Made by a program: the position numbers and the translations under genes. A stretch of DNA of 64,000 nucleotides. It comes from Lactobacillus panisapium. Its GTDB lineage: Bacteria > Bacillota > Bacilli > Lactobacillales > Lactobacillaceae. The stretch covers positions 1,505,001-1,569,000 of the forward strand of contig NZ_CP048268.1 of NCBI RefSeq assembly GCF_019469265.1, given 5' to 3'. Below the pieces are notes generated by a model. The model was not told where the DNA came from. It did not search any database and was given only the letters and a program-made list of their open reading frames with translations. Positions 44,676-53,760 of this stretch are shown here, piece after piece (the first letter of the stretch is position 1; each line of letters begins with the position of its first letter).

Positions 44676-44891
44676 TTACTTCTTAAGATTTTCATTTACG
44701 AAGGATTCGATTTTATCGTCAGAATAATCGAGAAACGGAAGCATTTCTTCTTCCGTCTTCATGGTATCTCTACCATTCTTTTCCATGAAGTAGTCCCAAA
44801 GGGCATCTCTAACTGGAATATCTGAATCACTCCAGTCAAAAACTTCTTTCATGTGACGATCTAACAATGCAGTCTTTATTTCTTCTGCCAT
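44676..44891 (-). CDS. Conserved-looking hypothetical protein, 71 aa
   Basis: A small acidic soluble protein that I do not recognise. It has a clear SD (GGAGGT) before the ATG at 44891. The sequence is helical with many Asp/Glu and aromatic residues ([35 protein letters not shown]), no Cys pairs and no membrane segment. It lies between the SigH-like gene and rpmG, and is followed by a terminator. Good codon structure and RBS support a real gene. Confidence 0.7.
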   Translation of the reverse strand: MAEEIKTALLDRHMKEVFDWSDSDIPVRDALWDYFMEKNGRDTMKTEEEMLPFLDYSDDKIESFVNENLKK

Positions 44892-44963
44892 CTTAATCTA
44901 CCTCCTAAAATTATTCTACATTAAAGATTATATCCTATTTCCAAAGCCATAGCTATTAAAATA

Positions 44964-45518
44964 TTATTTTAATAGGCTTGCGCGCATTTTTCTAATCAAG
45001 CGCGAACGCGCCCGAACTAAGGTAAGCTGACTTACTTTTAGATAATTGATTACCTCTTCTTGCCGATAAACGCCAAGAATAATTAATAAAGTCCATATTT
45101 CTAACAACGAGAGATTACTAATGGCTTCCTCTACGCTTTCAGATAATGGCACACAAGAAACTAAAACTGCTGGACGGCGGACAGGCTTCAGCCCATTGGT
45201 AATTGCCGTTTCCAGTGAAATTGCTTGTGTCGAAGCTCGTCTACGATATGCCATGTGATAACGTAAGACAGAACGAATACGGTTAAGCAGACGAACTTTA
45301 TAATAACTGCCGAATGTCCCTTTTCCTTCTTGATATTTTAGTGCTGCTTCGTGACACACAATCAAGGCTTCCTGGTTCCAATCTTGTTCATCATAATAAC
45401 GAACATAATATTGCTGCTTAACATGGTTTATTAATGGGCGATATAAATTGTAGAGTTCTGGTAATGCATCTTGGTCTCCCGCTTTGATTTTTCTAATTAA
45501 AATTGCTTCCTGTCTCAT
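44964..45518 (-). CDS. Sigma-70 family RNA polymerase sigma factor, SigH/ComX-like
   Basis: A 184-aa alternative sigma factor with a region 2 (LPELYNLYRPLINHVKQQYY, YDEQDWNQEALIVCHEAA, FGSYYKVRLLNRIRSVLRYH) and a weaker region 4 helix-turn-helix (YRQEEVINYLKVSQLTLVRARSRLI). Its place between rlmB and rpmG-secE-nusG is the locus of Bacillus sigH. In lactobacilli homologues are named ComX or SigH and are linked with competence genes; that role is inferred. No adjacent anti-sigma gene is visible. Confidence 0.85.
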   Translation of the reverse strand: MRQEAILIRKIKAGDQDALPELYNLYRPLINHVKQQYYVRYYDEQDWNQEALIVCHEAALKYQEGKGTFGSYYKVRLLNRIRSVLRYHMAYRRRASTQAISLETAITNGLKPVRRPAVLVSCVPLSESVEEAISNLSLLEIWTLLIILGVYRQEEVINYLKVSQLTLVRARSRLIRKMRASLLK

Positions 45519-45707
45519 TTTACTTGCTCAACCTTCATTTTGATTCTATTTTCAGAGCATTTAGTTATGCCCAGGTTCAAGAATAGAAAAAAATGGTCAT
45601 AAACTTGACAGAACCTATGTTTATTTCGCACGAGCAAGTTGAAATGTCGAAAAGGCGTATTGCAAAAAAATCATTCTGTCACTTGCTAAGTGAAAATAAG
45701 CAAAAAA

Positions 45708-45732
45708 ACATTCTACTATCTCAGTAGAATGT
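45708..45732 (-). terminator. Terminator after rlmB
   Basis: A 10-bp perfect stem ACATTCTACT/AGTAGAATGT with a 5-nt loop and A/T runs at both ends, just downstream of the rlmB stop. Confidence 0.88.
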
Positions 45733-45739
45733 TTTTTAA

Positions 45740-46495
45740 TTAATTAAGTGGATTACGACTATTGAGCATCTGGTAGAGCAGCACACCGGTTGCGACACTG
45801 GCATTGAGCGACTGGACGTGACCGACCATTGGCAAAGTTAACATTTGATCCATCTGTTCTTTAAGCAGACGCGAAATTCCTTTACCCTCATTTCCGATGA
45901 CAAGCACGGTCTTACCGTTACTGTCCCACCGACGATAATCCGTTCCCTTCATATCTGTTCCAAAAAGCCAATAACCATGTTTTTTTAGCATTTGACTTGT
46001 CTGAACCAAGTTATTAACGCGAGCAACTGGCACGTGATCAATTGCCCCAGTTGAAGTCTTAGCTACAACCGAAGTTAACCCGGTCGCATGCCGTTTAGGA
46101 ATGATGATAGCGTCAACTCCGGTAGCGTCGGCTGTCCGTAAAATTGAGCCCAAATTATGCGGATCTTCAATTGAATCGAGCATTAACAGAAACGGCTCTT
46201 TTTCGTCACGATCGAATTGAGCAAGCAAATCATCCAAAGCGGCGTATTCAAAGCTAGCAACAGTTAGAACCAAACCTTGGTGATTGCCGCCTTGAACCAA
46301 CCGATCAAGTTTATTTTTAGGGACTGTTTGGACAATAATGCCCTTCTTTTTCGCTAACCCAAATACTTCATTAGCAAAACTTTCCTGGACTCCCTGCTGT
46401 AAAAACACCTTATTAATGCGGTCAGCGTCTTGCGTTTTGAGAAAATCAAGCCCCGCATGCTTACCAAAAACAAAATCTTTATCATTTGAAGTCAT
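45740..46495 (-). CDS. rlmB: 23S rRNA (guanosine-2'-O-)-methyltransferase RlmB
   Basis: A SPOUT-class (TrmH) methyltransferase acting on G2251. The N-terminal substrate domain starts DFVFGKHAGLDFLKTQ, and the C-terminal knot has LDSIEDPHNLGSILRTADATG, VIGNEGKGIS and MVGHVQSLNASVATGVLLYQML. I used the ATG at 46495; a GTG at 46510 is possible and has GGAGGAAG immediately before it, with less space. It overlaps the end of mrnC. Confidence 0.95.
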   Translation of the reverse strand: MTSNDKDFVFGKHAGLDFLKTQDADRINKVFLQQGVQESFANEVFGLAKKKGIIVQTVPKNKLDRLVQGGNHQGLVLTVASFEYAALDDLLAQFDRDEKEPFLLMLDSIEDPHNLGSILRTADATGVDAIIIPKRHATGLTSVVAKTSTGAIDHVPVARVNNLVQTSQMLKKHGYWLFGTDMKGTDYRRWDSNGKTVLVIGNEGKGISRLLKEQMDQMLTLPMVGHVQSLNASVATGVLLYQMLNSRNPLN

Positions 46496-46925
46496 ACTGA
46501 TCAATGCCACCTTCCTCTACTGTCTTAATGCACCATGCATTCAATTCGGTAATGCGGTCCGTTTTATTCAATAATTCCAAGTAGCCCCAAACTGCTTCAA
46601 AACCAGTGGACAATTGGTATGTGGCTAAACTGGTATTTTTGGCTTTAGTATACGTTTTCGAATTGCGTCCTCGCTTAAACGTGGCAATTTCATCGCTACT
46701 AAGTAAATTTTCATCTTGCAGTTTTGTAATTAATGCCGCCTGAGCTTTCGCAGAAACATAGTGCGTTGCCTGCCGTTGTAAAACCTGCGGTTTAACAATT
46801 CCACCTTTAATTAGGTGCTGGCGGATTGCAATTTCATAAACTGCATCCCCTAAATAAGCCAGTGTTTGGCCATTTAACGTATCCGGATTCACAGCACTTT
46901 CGACTAACTTCTTTACTTTATTCAC
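46482..46925 (-). CDS. mrnC: Mini-ribonuclease 3 (MrnC)
   Basis: A dimeric RNase III domain without the dsRNA-binding domain that matures 23S rRNA. The 147 aa contain [17 protein letters not shown] (catalytic acidic residues), FKRGRNSK, and [17 protein letters not shown]. The start codon is GTG at 46925, overlapping the cysS stop by 8 nt (GTGAATAA). Order cysS-mrnC-rlmB is conserved in Firmicutes. Confidence 0.95.
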   Translation of the reverse strand: MNKVKKLVESAVNPDTLNGQTLAYLGDAVYEIAIRQHLIKGGIVKPQVLQRQATHYVSAKAQAALITKLQDENLLSSDEIATFKRGRNSKTYTKAKNTSLATYQLSTGFEAVWGYLELLNKTDRITELNAWCIKTVEEGGIDQYDFK

Positions 46926-48342
46926 GTATCCACCTTGTTCCTTGTGGGGTGTCCTCCACTGTAATTCCCATTTCTTTTAATTGCGCACGCAATTGGTCGC
47001 TTTTAGCCCAATCCTTATTTTTCCGCGCTTGTTCGCGTTCTTTAATCAACGCGGCAATCTCATCTTCATCTTCAGCAGCAGTTGTTGCGGTTAACTGTGT
47101 CGTTTCAATACCAAAAACTGCCAGCCAATCATGCAGCAATTGTTTTACTTCTTTTAAAGCCTCTTTATCAGCATTTTCCGCAGCAATATTAGCATTAACA
47201 ACTGGCAATAAATCATAAATTGCAGCTAGCGCATTTTGCACGTTAAAATCGTCATCCATAGCCGTGATGAATGCCATTTTCGTTTTCTTAATTGCTTCTT
47301 CTAAAGCAGCTGCCTGAACACTGCTCGTCTGATCGCTAAGTCGGTATTCCAAGTTATTCAGTGTGTTTTTGAAGCGTTGCAAAATAATTTCGGCTTGCTG
47401 CAGGTTTTCCTTAGAATAATTGATTTGACGGCGATATTGCACGCTAGCCATCAAGAAGCGCAGAACTTGCGGGTCAACTGTTTTCAGCAAATCATGCACC
47501 GTCACAAAATTATGCAGCGATTTCGACATTTTTTCTGCTTCTGCGCCAACAGTTACAAACCCATTATGCATCCAATAATGAACAAATTTTTTGCCAGTTG
47601 CGGCTTCACTTTGTGCGATTTCATTTTCATGGTGCGGAAATTCTAAATCTTGCCCACCGCCATGAATATCGATTGTCTCGCCTAAGTACTTTGTAGCCAT
47701 CACGGAACACTCAATGTGCCAACCAGGGCGGCCTTTGCCCCAAGGCGAATTCCACGCAATTTCATCTGGCTGCTTCTGCTTTTTCCATAATGCAAAATCG
47801 ATTGGATCCTGCTTTCTTTTTTGTTCCTCTTCGTTGATGTGCTCGGAGGCACCCTCTTCCAGTTCAGCGATATTCTGACTGCTTAATTCACCGTAATGCG
47901 CAAATTTTTTAGCATGATAATAAACATCCCCATCGGCCTCATAGGCATAACCTTGAGCAATCAGTTGCTTAATAAAATTGATAATTGCCGTTATTTCATG
48001 AGTGGCACGCGGATTTTTGGTTGCTGGCTCAATATTTAAGGCTGCAGTATCTTCTTGATAAGCTTTAATGTACCGCTCTGCTAATTCAGGCACCGTGGTC
48101 TTTTCGCGCCGTGCTTCATTAATCATCTTGTCGTCCACATCGGTAAAGTTAGAAACAAAGTTAACGTGATAACCCCGAAATTCAAAATAGCGTCTGATAG
48201 TGTCAAATGCAATGGCACTACGGGCGTTCCCAATATGAATGTAGTTGTAGACAGTGGGGCCACAGACATACATCGTAATTTGTCCAGGGCGAATCGGCTG
48301 AAATTCTTCTTTTGTTTTGGTCAGAGTATTATAAATTTTCAC
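46918..48342 (-). CDS. cysS: Cysteinyl-tRNA synthetase
   Basis: A class I synthetase with zinc-assisted cysteine selection. The 474 aa have the zinc/cysteine site [20 protein letters not shown] (HIGN), [14 protein letters not shown], and KMSKSLHNF. Length and motifs are normal. No T-box leader is visible in the 300 bp upstream. Confidence 0.98.
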   Translation of the reverse strand: MKIYNTLTKTKEEFQPIRPGQITMYVCGPTVYNYIHIGNARSAIAFDTIRRYFEFRGYHVNFVSNFTDVDDKMINEARREKTTVPELAERYIKAYQEDTAALNIEPATKNPRATHEITAIINFIKQLIAQGYAYEADGDVYYHAKKFAHYGELSSQNIAELEEGASEHINEEEQKRKQDPIDFALWKKQKQPDEIAWNSPWGKGRPGWHIECSVMATKYLGETIDIHGGGQDLEFPHHENEIAQSEAATGKKFVHYWMHNGFVTVGAEAEKMSKSLHNFVTVHDLLKTVDPQVLRFLMASVQYRRQINYSKENLQQAEIILQRFKNTLNNLEYRLSDQTSSVQAAALEEAIKKTKMAFITAMDDDFNVQNALAAIYDLLPVVNANIAAENADKEALKEVKQLLHDWLAVFGIETTQLTATTAAEDEDEIAALIKEREQARKNKDWAKSDQLRAQLKEMGITVEDTPQGTRWIRE

Positions 48343-48678
48343 GATGGCCAGCTTGCCTTTCTAAAAAACATTTATCTTCATTTTAACAGAAAGTGACGCA
48401 TATTCTAGCATGGACTATGAGAAAATAGCGGATTGTGCCTGTCCAGCTTGGCTTTTTTACCTTCAAAAAACACGTGGTAACCATAAAGTGGCGCACTGCA
48501 CACAAATTTGATGATGGCCCTCCTCCTTTTACCAACCTATTTTTTGCTAAATTAGACAAATGGTTCTTGCCTTCGAGTATGGTATAAGTCATAAAATGAA
48601 AAATAATCAAATTATTAAAGATCTTAAACTAACAGTAGCACTTCACATGCTACGCAGTGAATATTTGAAGGAGTTAAG
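48343..48678. other. Intergenic region between cysS and the SDR gene
   Basis: A stretch of 336 bp. On the minus strand a very strong SD (AAAGGAGGAGGG, 48518-48529) precedes a 32-codon frame (48405-48503, GTG start, spacing too long) ending HNPLFSHSPC. On the plus strand TTAGACA and TATGGTATAAG around 48551-48590 could be the SDR promoter with a long spacer. A 33-codon plus-strand frame from 48596 overlaps the SDR start. None of these is certain. Confidence 0.35.
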
Positions 48679-49509
48679 ATGGAAAAACAAGTAATGCTAG
48701 TTGTTGGTGCAGGGCAAATCAGTCTTGCGATTGCACGAAGATTAGGGGCTGATTATCAAATTATTGTTGGTGACAAGAACTTAGAACATGCCCAAAAGTT
48801 CGAACAGACTTTAACAGAAGCCGGCTTTAATGCTAAAGCAAGCGAAATGGATTTAGCATCACGAGATTCAATCAAAGAAACCATTAAACTTGCTACGACC
48901 TTTGGTGAAATAAAAGCTTTAGTTAATGGTGCCGGATTATCACCAAGTCAGGCCAAGACCGAAGATATTTTAAAAGTTGACTTGTACGGCACAGCGGTCC
49001 TACTTGAGGAAGTGGGCAAAGTTATTGCGAAAGGCGGTGTTGGGATTACTATTTCTAGTCAATCTGGTCACCGTCTTCACGCCTTAACAACTGAGCAAGA
49101 TCGTCAACTCGCTACCACTCCAACCAGTAAATTATTGCAATTGCCAATCCTGCAACCAGAAAACATCGCCGATACGCTCCAAGCATACCAGTTAGCAAAA
49201 AGGTGTAATGAAAAAAGAGTGATGGCAGAAGCAATCAACTGGGCTAAAAGAGGAGCACGACTGAATGCAATTGCTCCCGGAATCATCGTAACACCTCTTG
49301 CTCTAGATGAATTTAACGGCATCAGGGGCGACTTTTACCGAAAAATGTTTGCCCAGTCCCCTGCTGGACGTCCAGGAACTGCGGATGAAGTAGCGAATGT
49401 AGCGGAGTTGTTAATGACACAGCAAGGTGCATTTATTACCGGCTCAACTTTTCTAATTGATGGCGGAGCTACGGCAAATTACTTTTATGGCCAGCAAGCT
49501 GACAATTAA
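48679..49509 (+). CDS. SDR family NAD(P)-dependent oxidoreductase
   Basis: A 276-aa short-chain dehydrogenase of unknown substrate. The Rossmann motif is VVGAGQISLAIARRLG (third Gly replaced by Ser), followed by the LVNGAG (NNAG-type) motif, SSQSGHR (catalytic Ser region) and AYQLAKRCNEKRV, where Tyr and Lys form YxxxK. The C-terminal NAIAPGIIVTPLAL and TGSTFLIDGGATA are standard SDR segments. The SD AAGGAG precedes the ATG at 48679. It is divergent from cysS and convergent with gltX. Confidence 0.9.
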   Translation: MEKQVMLVVGAGQISLAIARRLGADYQIIVGDKNLEHAQKFEQTLTEAGFNAKASEMDLASRDSIKETIKLATTFGEIKALVNGAGLSPSQAKTEDILKVDLYGTAVLLEEVGKVIAKGGVGITISSQSGHRLHALTTEQDRQLATTPTSKLLQLPILQPENIADTLQAYQLAKRCNEKRVMAEAINWAKRGARLNAIAPGIIVTPLALDEFNGIRGDFYRKMFAQSPAGRPGTADEVANVAELLMTQQGAFITGSTFLIDGGATANYFYGQQADN

Positions 49510-49546
49510 TTACAGTCCAAAGCCAAATTACCGCTAAAAAGCAAAA

Positions 49547-49574
49547 ACACACCACCTCGTTTCGAGATGATGTG
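49547..49574 (-). terminator. Terminator after gltX
   Basis: A 12-bp stem that is fully paired on the minus strand with two G-U pairs (CACATCATCTCG with CGAGGTGGTGTG), followed by TTTTT. On the plus strand the same positions are C-A mismatches, so it mainly serves gltX. Confidence 0.8.
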
Positions 49575-49587
49575 CTTTTTATTTCTA

Positions 49588-51087
49588 TTATAAGCCGTTT
49601 TCGCTCATTTGCTTCAAGGTTAAGTCCAAGTGCTGCATCACTCTTTGCTTACCTAAAAGTTCCATTGCTTCACCAATGCCAGGGCCAACCATTGATCTAG
49701 TGGTTGCAATTCTGATTGGCATAAACAGTCTTCTACCCTTAATGCCCGTTTCTTGACGTGTTGCTTGAACAGCATTCATGATTTGGGGAGAAGTAAACCG
49801 TGGAATCAGATCAACTTGCTTCTTAAATTCTTCGATTACAGGTCTAGCTTCGTCTTTGCGAATTTCATCGATTTCTTCTTCACTCAAGTTCTTCGGTGCA
49901 TCAAAGAAAATTTTGGCCAAATCAACAATTTGCTTAGTGTATGACATTTGCACTGAGTAAATATTTACCAGTTGCCGAACCCATTCCATCTTTTCTGGAT
50001 TTGGATCTTGTTCAACTAGCCCGGCTTCTTGCAAGTTATTCAAAGCCAAATCAAGCAAGGTGTCACGATCGGCCTTCTTAATGTATTGGTTATTAATCCA
50101 CTCAAGCTTCTTTTGGTCAAAAGCAGCAGGAGAATTTGATAACCGAGCTGGGTCAAATTGTTTAATCAATTCACGTTGAGTAAAAATCTCATTTTCGCCC
50201 ACAGGTGACCAACCAAGAAGGGTAATAAAGTTAAACATGGCATCTGGCAAATAGCCCATATCACGGTATTGCTCAATAAATTGCAAAACTGATTCGTCAC
50301 GCTTGGAAAGCTTCTTACCAGTCTCAGAATTGATAATCAATGTCATGTGACCAAATTTTGGTGGTTCCCAGCCAAGCGCTTCATAAACTGCTAATTGCTT
50401 TGGCGTGTTGGAAACATGGTCATCCCCACGCAGCACGTGAGTAATTTCCATCAAGTGATCGTCAATAACAACTGCAAAGTTATAAGTTGGCATACCATCA
50501 CGTTTTTGAATAACAAAATCGCCACCGATCGTGTCTGATTCAAAACTCAAATGGCCCTTAACAATATCTTCCCAGGAATAAGTTTCCATTTCAGGAATGT
50601 GAATCCGAACAACTGGCTTCAAGCCCTTGGCCTTAGCTTCTTCTTGCTTTTGCGCAATTTCGTCAGCTGTCAGGCCCTCATATTCATAGGTGTAGTGCGG
50701 TGCAATCCCCATTGCGCGCTGCTCTTCACGTTGCTCTTCAAGCTCTTCTTCAGTTTTATATGAATAATAAGCTTTACCTTCATCAATTAATTGCTTGATG
50801 TACTTATTGTAAATATCTTTACGTTCTGATTGCCGGTAAGGACCAAAGTCACCGCCCTTATCAGGACCTTCATCCCAATCAATTCCAAGCCAGCGAAGGT
50901 TATCCATCTGAGACTCAGAACCACCTTCAACGTTCCGCTTTTGGTCGGTATCTTCAATTCTTAATACAAAAGTACCTTTATTATGGCGCGCAAATAGATA
51001 ATTAAATAATGCAGTACGCGCGTTACCGATATGCAAATGTCCCGTTGGACTTGGGGCATATCTTACCCGAATTTTTTGTTTTGCCAA
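49588..51087 (-). CDS. gltX: Glutamyl-tRNA synthetase
   Basis: A class I synthetase charging tRNA-Glu, and in lactobacilli also tRNA-Gln before amidation. The 499 aa contain [21 protein letters not shown] (HIGH), EDTDQKRN and KLSKRDESV. The C-terminal anticodon-binding helices are present. Spacing to radA upstream is 75 bp. Order dut-radA-gltX-cysS is typical for lactobacilli. Confidence 0.98.
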   Translation of the reverse strand: MAKQKIRVRYAPSPTGHLHIGNARTALFNYLFARHNKGTFVLRIEDTDQKRNVEGGSESQMDNLRWLGIDWDEGPDKGGDFGPYRQSERKDIYNKYIKQLIDEGKAYYSYKTEEELEEQREEQRAMGIAPHYTYEYEGLTADEIAQKQEEAKAKGLKPVVRIHIPEMETYSWEDIVKGHLSFESDTIGGDFVIQKRDGMPTYNFAVVIDDHLMEITHVLRGDDHVSNTPKQLAVYEALGWEPPKFGHMTLIINSETGKKLSKRDESVLQFIEQYRDMGYLPDAMFNFITLLGWSPVGENEIFTQRELIKQFDPARLSNSPAAFDQKKLEWINNQYIKKADRDTLLDLALNNLQEAGLVEQDPNPEKMEWVRQLVNIYSVQMSYTKQIVDLAKIFFDAPKNLSEEEIDEIRKDEARPVIEEFKKQVDLIPRFTSPQIMNAVQATRQETGIKGRRLFMPIRIATTRSMVGPGIGEAMELLGKQRVMQHLDLTLKQMSENGL

Positions 51088-51162
51088 AATTCATGCCTCT
51101 TTCAAAAAGTAAATCTCAATAAACTAAGTTTAACGGTTGAACCATAAAAGTTCAATGGTTGC

Positions 51163-52539
51163 TTATCCTAAAACCAATTTCAATGCCTGCGGGATGCTAG
51201 CCACTGGTATCACTTCAATGCCAAGGTTCTGCAGACTAGCCCGCATGTTGTGTTTAGGAATAAAAATGCGCTTAAAACCTGTTTTAGCAGCTTCTTTAAT
51301 GCGGGCATCGATTTGATTGACCCGACGCACCTCACCGGTTAAACCAACTTCACCAACAAAACAATCTGTCGGTAAAATTTCTTCATTTTTATAGCTGGAA
51401 GCAATTGCCATTACTACTGCTAAGTCGACAGCCGGTTCATTTAACCGAATACCACCAGTAGCTGTTAAGTAGACATCCTGGTTTTGGAGCATTAAATTGC
51501 CCCTTTTTTCTAGCACCGCTAATAATAAGCCCGCGCGGTTAAAGTCAATTCCAGAAGTTGTTCTTTTCGCATAGCCAAAGGCTGTTGGTGTAACCAGTGC
51601 CTGAATTTCAGCTAATATTGGGCGAGTACCTTCTAGTGATACGACAATGGCCGAACCGGTTGAATTTGGCAAGCGCTCATCAAGAAAGATTGCTGACGGG
51701 TTGGTTACTTCTTGCAGCCCCTTATTGACCATTTCAAACATCCCGATTTCATTGGCAGCACCAAAACGATTTTTAACCGAATGGAGAATTCGGTACGCAT
51801 GATGCTCATCGCCTTCAAAATACAGAACCGTGTCAACCATGTGCTCAAGAATCTTGGGACCCGCAATGGCACCTTCTTTAGTAACGTGCCCGATCACAAA
51901 AACCGTAATCGCATCCATTTTCGCGATTTTCATTAATTCACTGGTCACTTCACGTACCTGCGAGGCCGAACCGGTCATTGAATCAAGACTAGGCTCGTTC
52001 ATCGTTTGAATCGAGTCGATTACGACAAAATCGGGTTTAAGGGTGTCAATCTGTTGCCTAATATCCTCCATATCAGTTTCTGGATAAAGCATCATCTCAT
52101 TACCACTAAGACCCAACCGGTCTGCGCGCAATTTGATCTGATTAGCAGATTCCTCACCGGATACGTATAAAACCCGGTAGGTTGCGGACAATTCACTCAT
52201 GATTTGTAACATTAAAGTTGATTTCCCGATTCCGGGATCTCCACCGATTAAGACCAATGAGCCTGGTACTATTCCACCACCTAAAACACGGTTTAATTCA
52301 TCCATGCTCGTTTTGATCCGCTCTTCTTTTTCAGCCTTAACAGCGGTAATCTTAACTGGTTCATTAATCCCAGTTTTCTTAATTAACCGGCTCGGACTGC
52401 CCTTAGTGGAACGAGCTTGGACTGTTTCAGTCTCTTTTTCAAACTGATTCCAAGCACCGCAATTAGGACAGCGGCCCAAATAACTGGCAGAAATATAACC
52501 ACAGGAATGACATTTGTACTTAGTTTTAATCTTCGCCAT
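51163..52539 (-). CDS. radA: DNA repair protein RadA (branch migration)
   Basis: A RecA-like ATPase in recombination and transformation. The 458 aa have the zinc finger Cys10, Cys13, Cys24, Cys27 (CHSCGY...CPNCGAW), Walker [11 protein letters not shown] at about 99-108, the RadA-specific [16 protein letters not shown], and a C-terminal Lon-protease-like domain. Its ATG overlaps the dut stop by one base. Confidence 0.97.
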   Translation of the reverse strand: MAKIKTKYKCHSCGYISASYLGRCPNCGAWNQFEKETETVQARSTKGSPSRLIKKTGINEPVKITAVKAEKEERIKTSMDELNRVLGGGIVPGSLVLIGGDPGIGKSTLMLQIMSELSATYRVLYVSGEESANQIKLRADRLGLSGNEMMLYPETDMEDIRQQIDTLKPDFVVIDSIQTMNEPSLDSMTGSASQVREVTSELMKIAKMDAITVFVIGHVTKEGAIAGPKILEHMVDTVLYFEGDEHHAYRILHSVKNRFGAANEIGMFEMVNKGLQEVTNPSAIFLDERLPNSTGSAIVVSLEGTRPILAEIQALVTPTAFGYAKRTTSGIDFNRAGLLLAVLEKRGNLMLQNQDVYLTATGGIRLNEPAVDLAVVMAIASSYKNEEILPTDCFVGEVGLTGEVRRVNQIDARIKEAAKTGFKRIFIPKHNMRASLQNLGIEVIPVASIPQALKLVLG

Positions 52540-53087
52540 TAGTCCTCCTTGTTTGTTGAACCAAATCCGTTTGCTCTAATCCGGCTAACTGGAAGGTCAT
52601 CATCAGCTTTTTGGTATTTCATAAAAATCCCTTGGGCAATCCGGTCGCCTTTATGAATCTTAATCGGCCTAACCCCATAATTAATGAGCTGTGCAAAAAT
52701 TTCGCCTTCGTTAGCTTCATTATTATAATAATCAGAATCAATTACACCAATGCCATTAGGCAAACTCAAGCTACGCTTGAAAGTATTCGATGAGCGGTTT
52801 GCCAGCAGCAAAAACTCGTCTTCTGGCATGTAAGCTTTGACCCCAGTCGGAATAAGAAATGGTTTTAAAACCTGCTCCGCCATTTCATAATCTGGTTCAT
52901 ATAATTGGTGCCCGTTTCTAATTAAACGAAAAATCCGCACAAAATTCAGCCGCCAAATGCTGGGAATCACCATGTCTTTAGCCGCCGCAAAATCATACCC
53001 AGCGCTCGCAATTGTCTGCCGCCTAGGCAAAATAATATTTTGATCTTGATACTTAGATACAACTTCAAAGCCACGTAATTTAGTCAT
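52539..53087 (-). CDS. dut: dUTP diphosphatase
   Basis: Hydrolyses dUTP to dUMP, preventing uracil incorporation. The 182 aa are a trimeric-type dUTPase with motif 1 [10 protein letters not shown], motif 2 ANRSSNTFK, motif 3 [19 protein letters not shown] and motif 4 [10 protein letters not shown], ending with [10 protein letters not shown] (motif 5). A loop near 55-75 is longer than in the minimal enzymes. It is the first gene before radA and gltX. Confidence 0.94.
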   Translation of the reverse strand: MTKLRGFEVVSKYQDQNIILPRRQTIASAGYDFAAAKDMVIPSIWRLNFVRIFRLIRNGHQLYEPDYEMAEQVLKPFLIPTGVKAYMPEDEFLLLANRSSNTFKRSLSLPNGIGVIDSDYYNNEANEGEIFAQLINYGVRPIKIHKGDRIAQGIFMKYQKADDDLPVSRIRANGFGSTNKED

Positions 53088-53338
53088 TTTATCTCCTTTA
53101 AATCAACAAGAACTATTTTACCTTAATCGCAATGATTTATCCTTAATTTGCGTAAGTTCAAAGAATTTATTAACTTATTTTTTAAAAAGTGGTACCTAGC
53201 TATTTTAAACAATCCGTTAGTTACTCTTTACCTACCTAGTTGAGGCTGTCCACCTAAACTTTTTGCTTTATTTTAATGCAGATATTCTATAATAAGATAC
53301 GCAAAAAAAATATGGTTGTTTTTTTAAAAGGAAAATTT

Positions 53339-53641
53339 ATGTTTAATGTTAATAACCCGCACCAATTCTTTCAAACCGATGATGATAACGGCGTTATGGT
53401 ATGTCGCTGGACGATGGACAAAATCAAGCGCAAAGATGGCAAAGTCTGGTTAATGAACCACTTTTTTATCAATCCTAGTGCAAATAAAGCTGAAGTCTTA
53501 AATCAAGAAATGCGCATCGTAATGCTTGTTGCCCAAGAATCCAACTTGAAAATCTGGCCACTTGATCCTTTAATCATCGCATATTTTGCTGAGCATCCCG
53601 CATTTGACCAAATTTGGTATCACCGGCCTTGTGCTAATTAA
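53339..53641 (+). CDS. Small GNAT-like protein (CG family), degenerate acetyl-CoA loop
   Basis: A 100-aa protein resembling the GCN5-related CG acetyltransferases (YjdJ/YidJ type): strands, INPSANKAEVLNQEMRIVMLVAQESNLKIWPLDPLIIAYFAEHP, matching the usual ...ARENGLKIxPLCPxxKxxFxKHPEY end. The acetyl-CoA-binding GQGIG loop is replaced by NKAEVL, so activity is doubtful. AAAAGGAAAA precedes the ATG at 53339; an in-frame start at 53276 is unlikely because TATAAT at 53289-53294 lies inside it. It stands alone upstream of pepC. Confidence 0.7.
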   Translation: MFNVNNPHQFFQTDDDNGVMVCRWTMDKIKRKDGKVWLMNHFFINPSANKAEVLNQEMRIVMLVAQESNLKIWPLDPLIIAYFAEHPAFDQIWYHRPCAN

Positions 53642-53701
53642 TTAATGCAAGAAAAATTAAGTTGAACAAGCCAAAACTGTGCACTTTTTACTAATCTTAA
53701 T

Positions 53702-53730
53702 TAGACTACTCTACTTAGTTAAGCTAAAAT
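53702..53730 (+). promoter_or_regulatory. pepC promoter
   Basis: -35 TAGACT (53702-53707), 17 bp, -10 TAAAAT (53725-53730), followed by AAGGAGG 8 bases before the pepC ATG. Confidence 0.5.
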
Positions 53731-53760
53731 GGTAGTTATTAACTTAAGGAGGAATATATA

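Noticed and set aside
45519..45739. Inverted CTTGCTC/GAGCAAG pair in the sigma factor upstream region
   Set aside because: Only 7 bp, about 105 bp apart in A/T-rich DNA, with no supporting promoter or terminator; likely chance.
48543..48590. A MerR-type long-spacer promoter before the SDR gene
   Set aside because: The dyad around CTTCGAGTATGG is weak and no merR gene is adjacent. The -10 could be placed in two ways, so I list it only as a remark on the intergenic region.
48343..48678. A T-box riboswitch before cysS or gltX
   Set aside because: No T-box sequence or specifier-loop structure is visible in the short upstream regions of either gene.
48596..48697. A 33-codon plus-strand frame overlapping the SDR start
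   Set aside because: No SD, a start almost on the promoter, and overlap with a well supported gene with its own SD.
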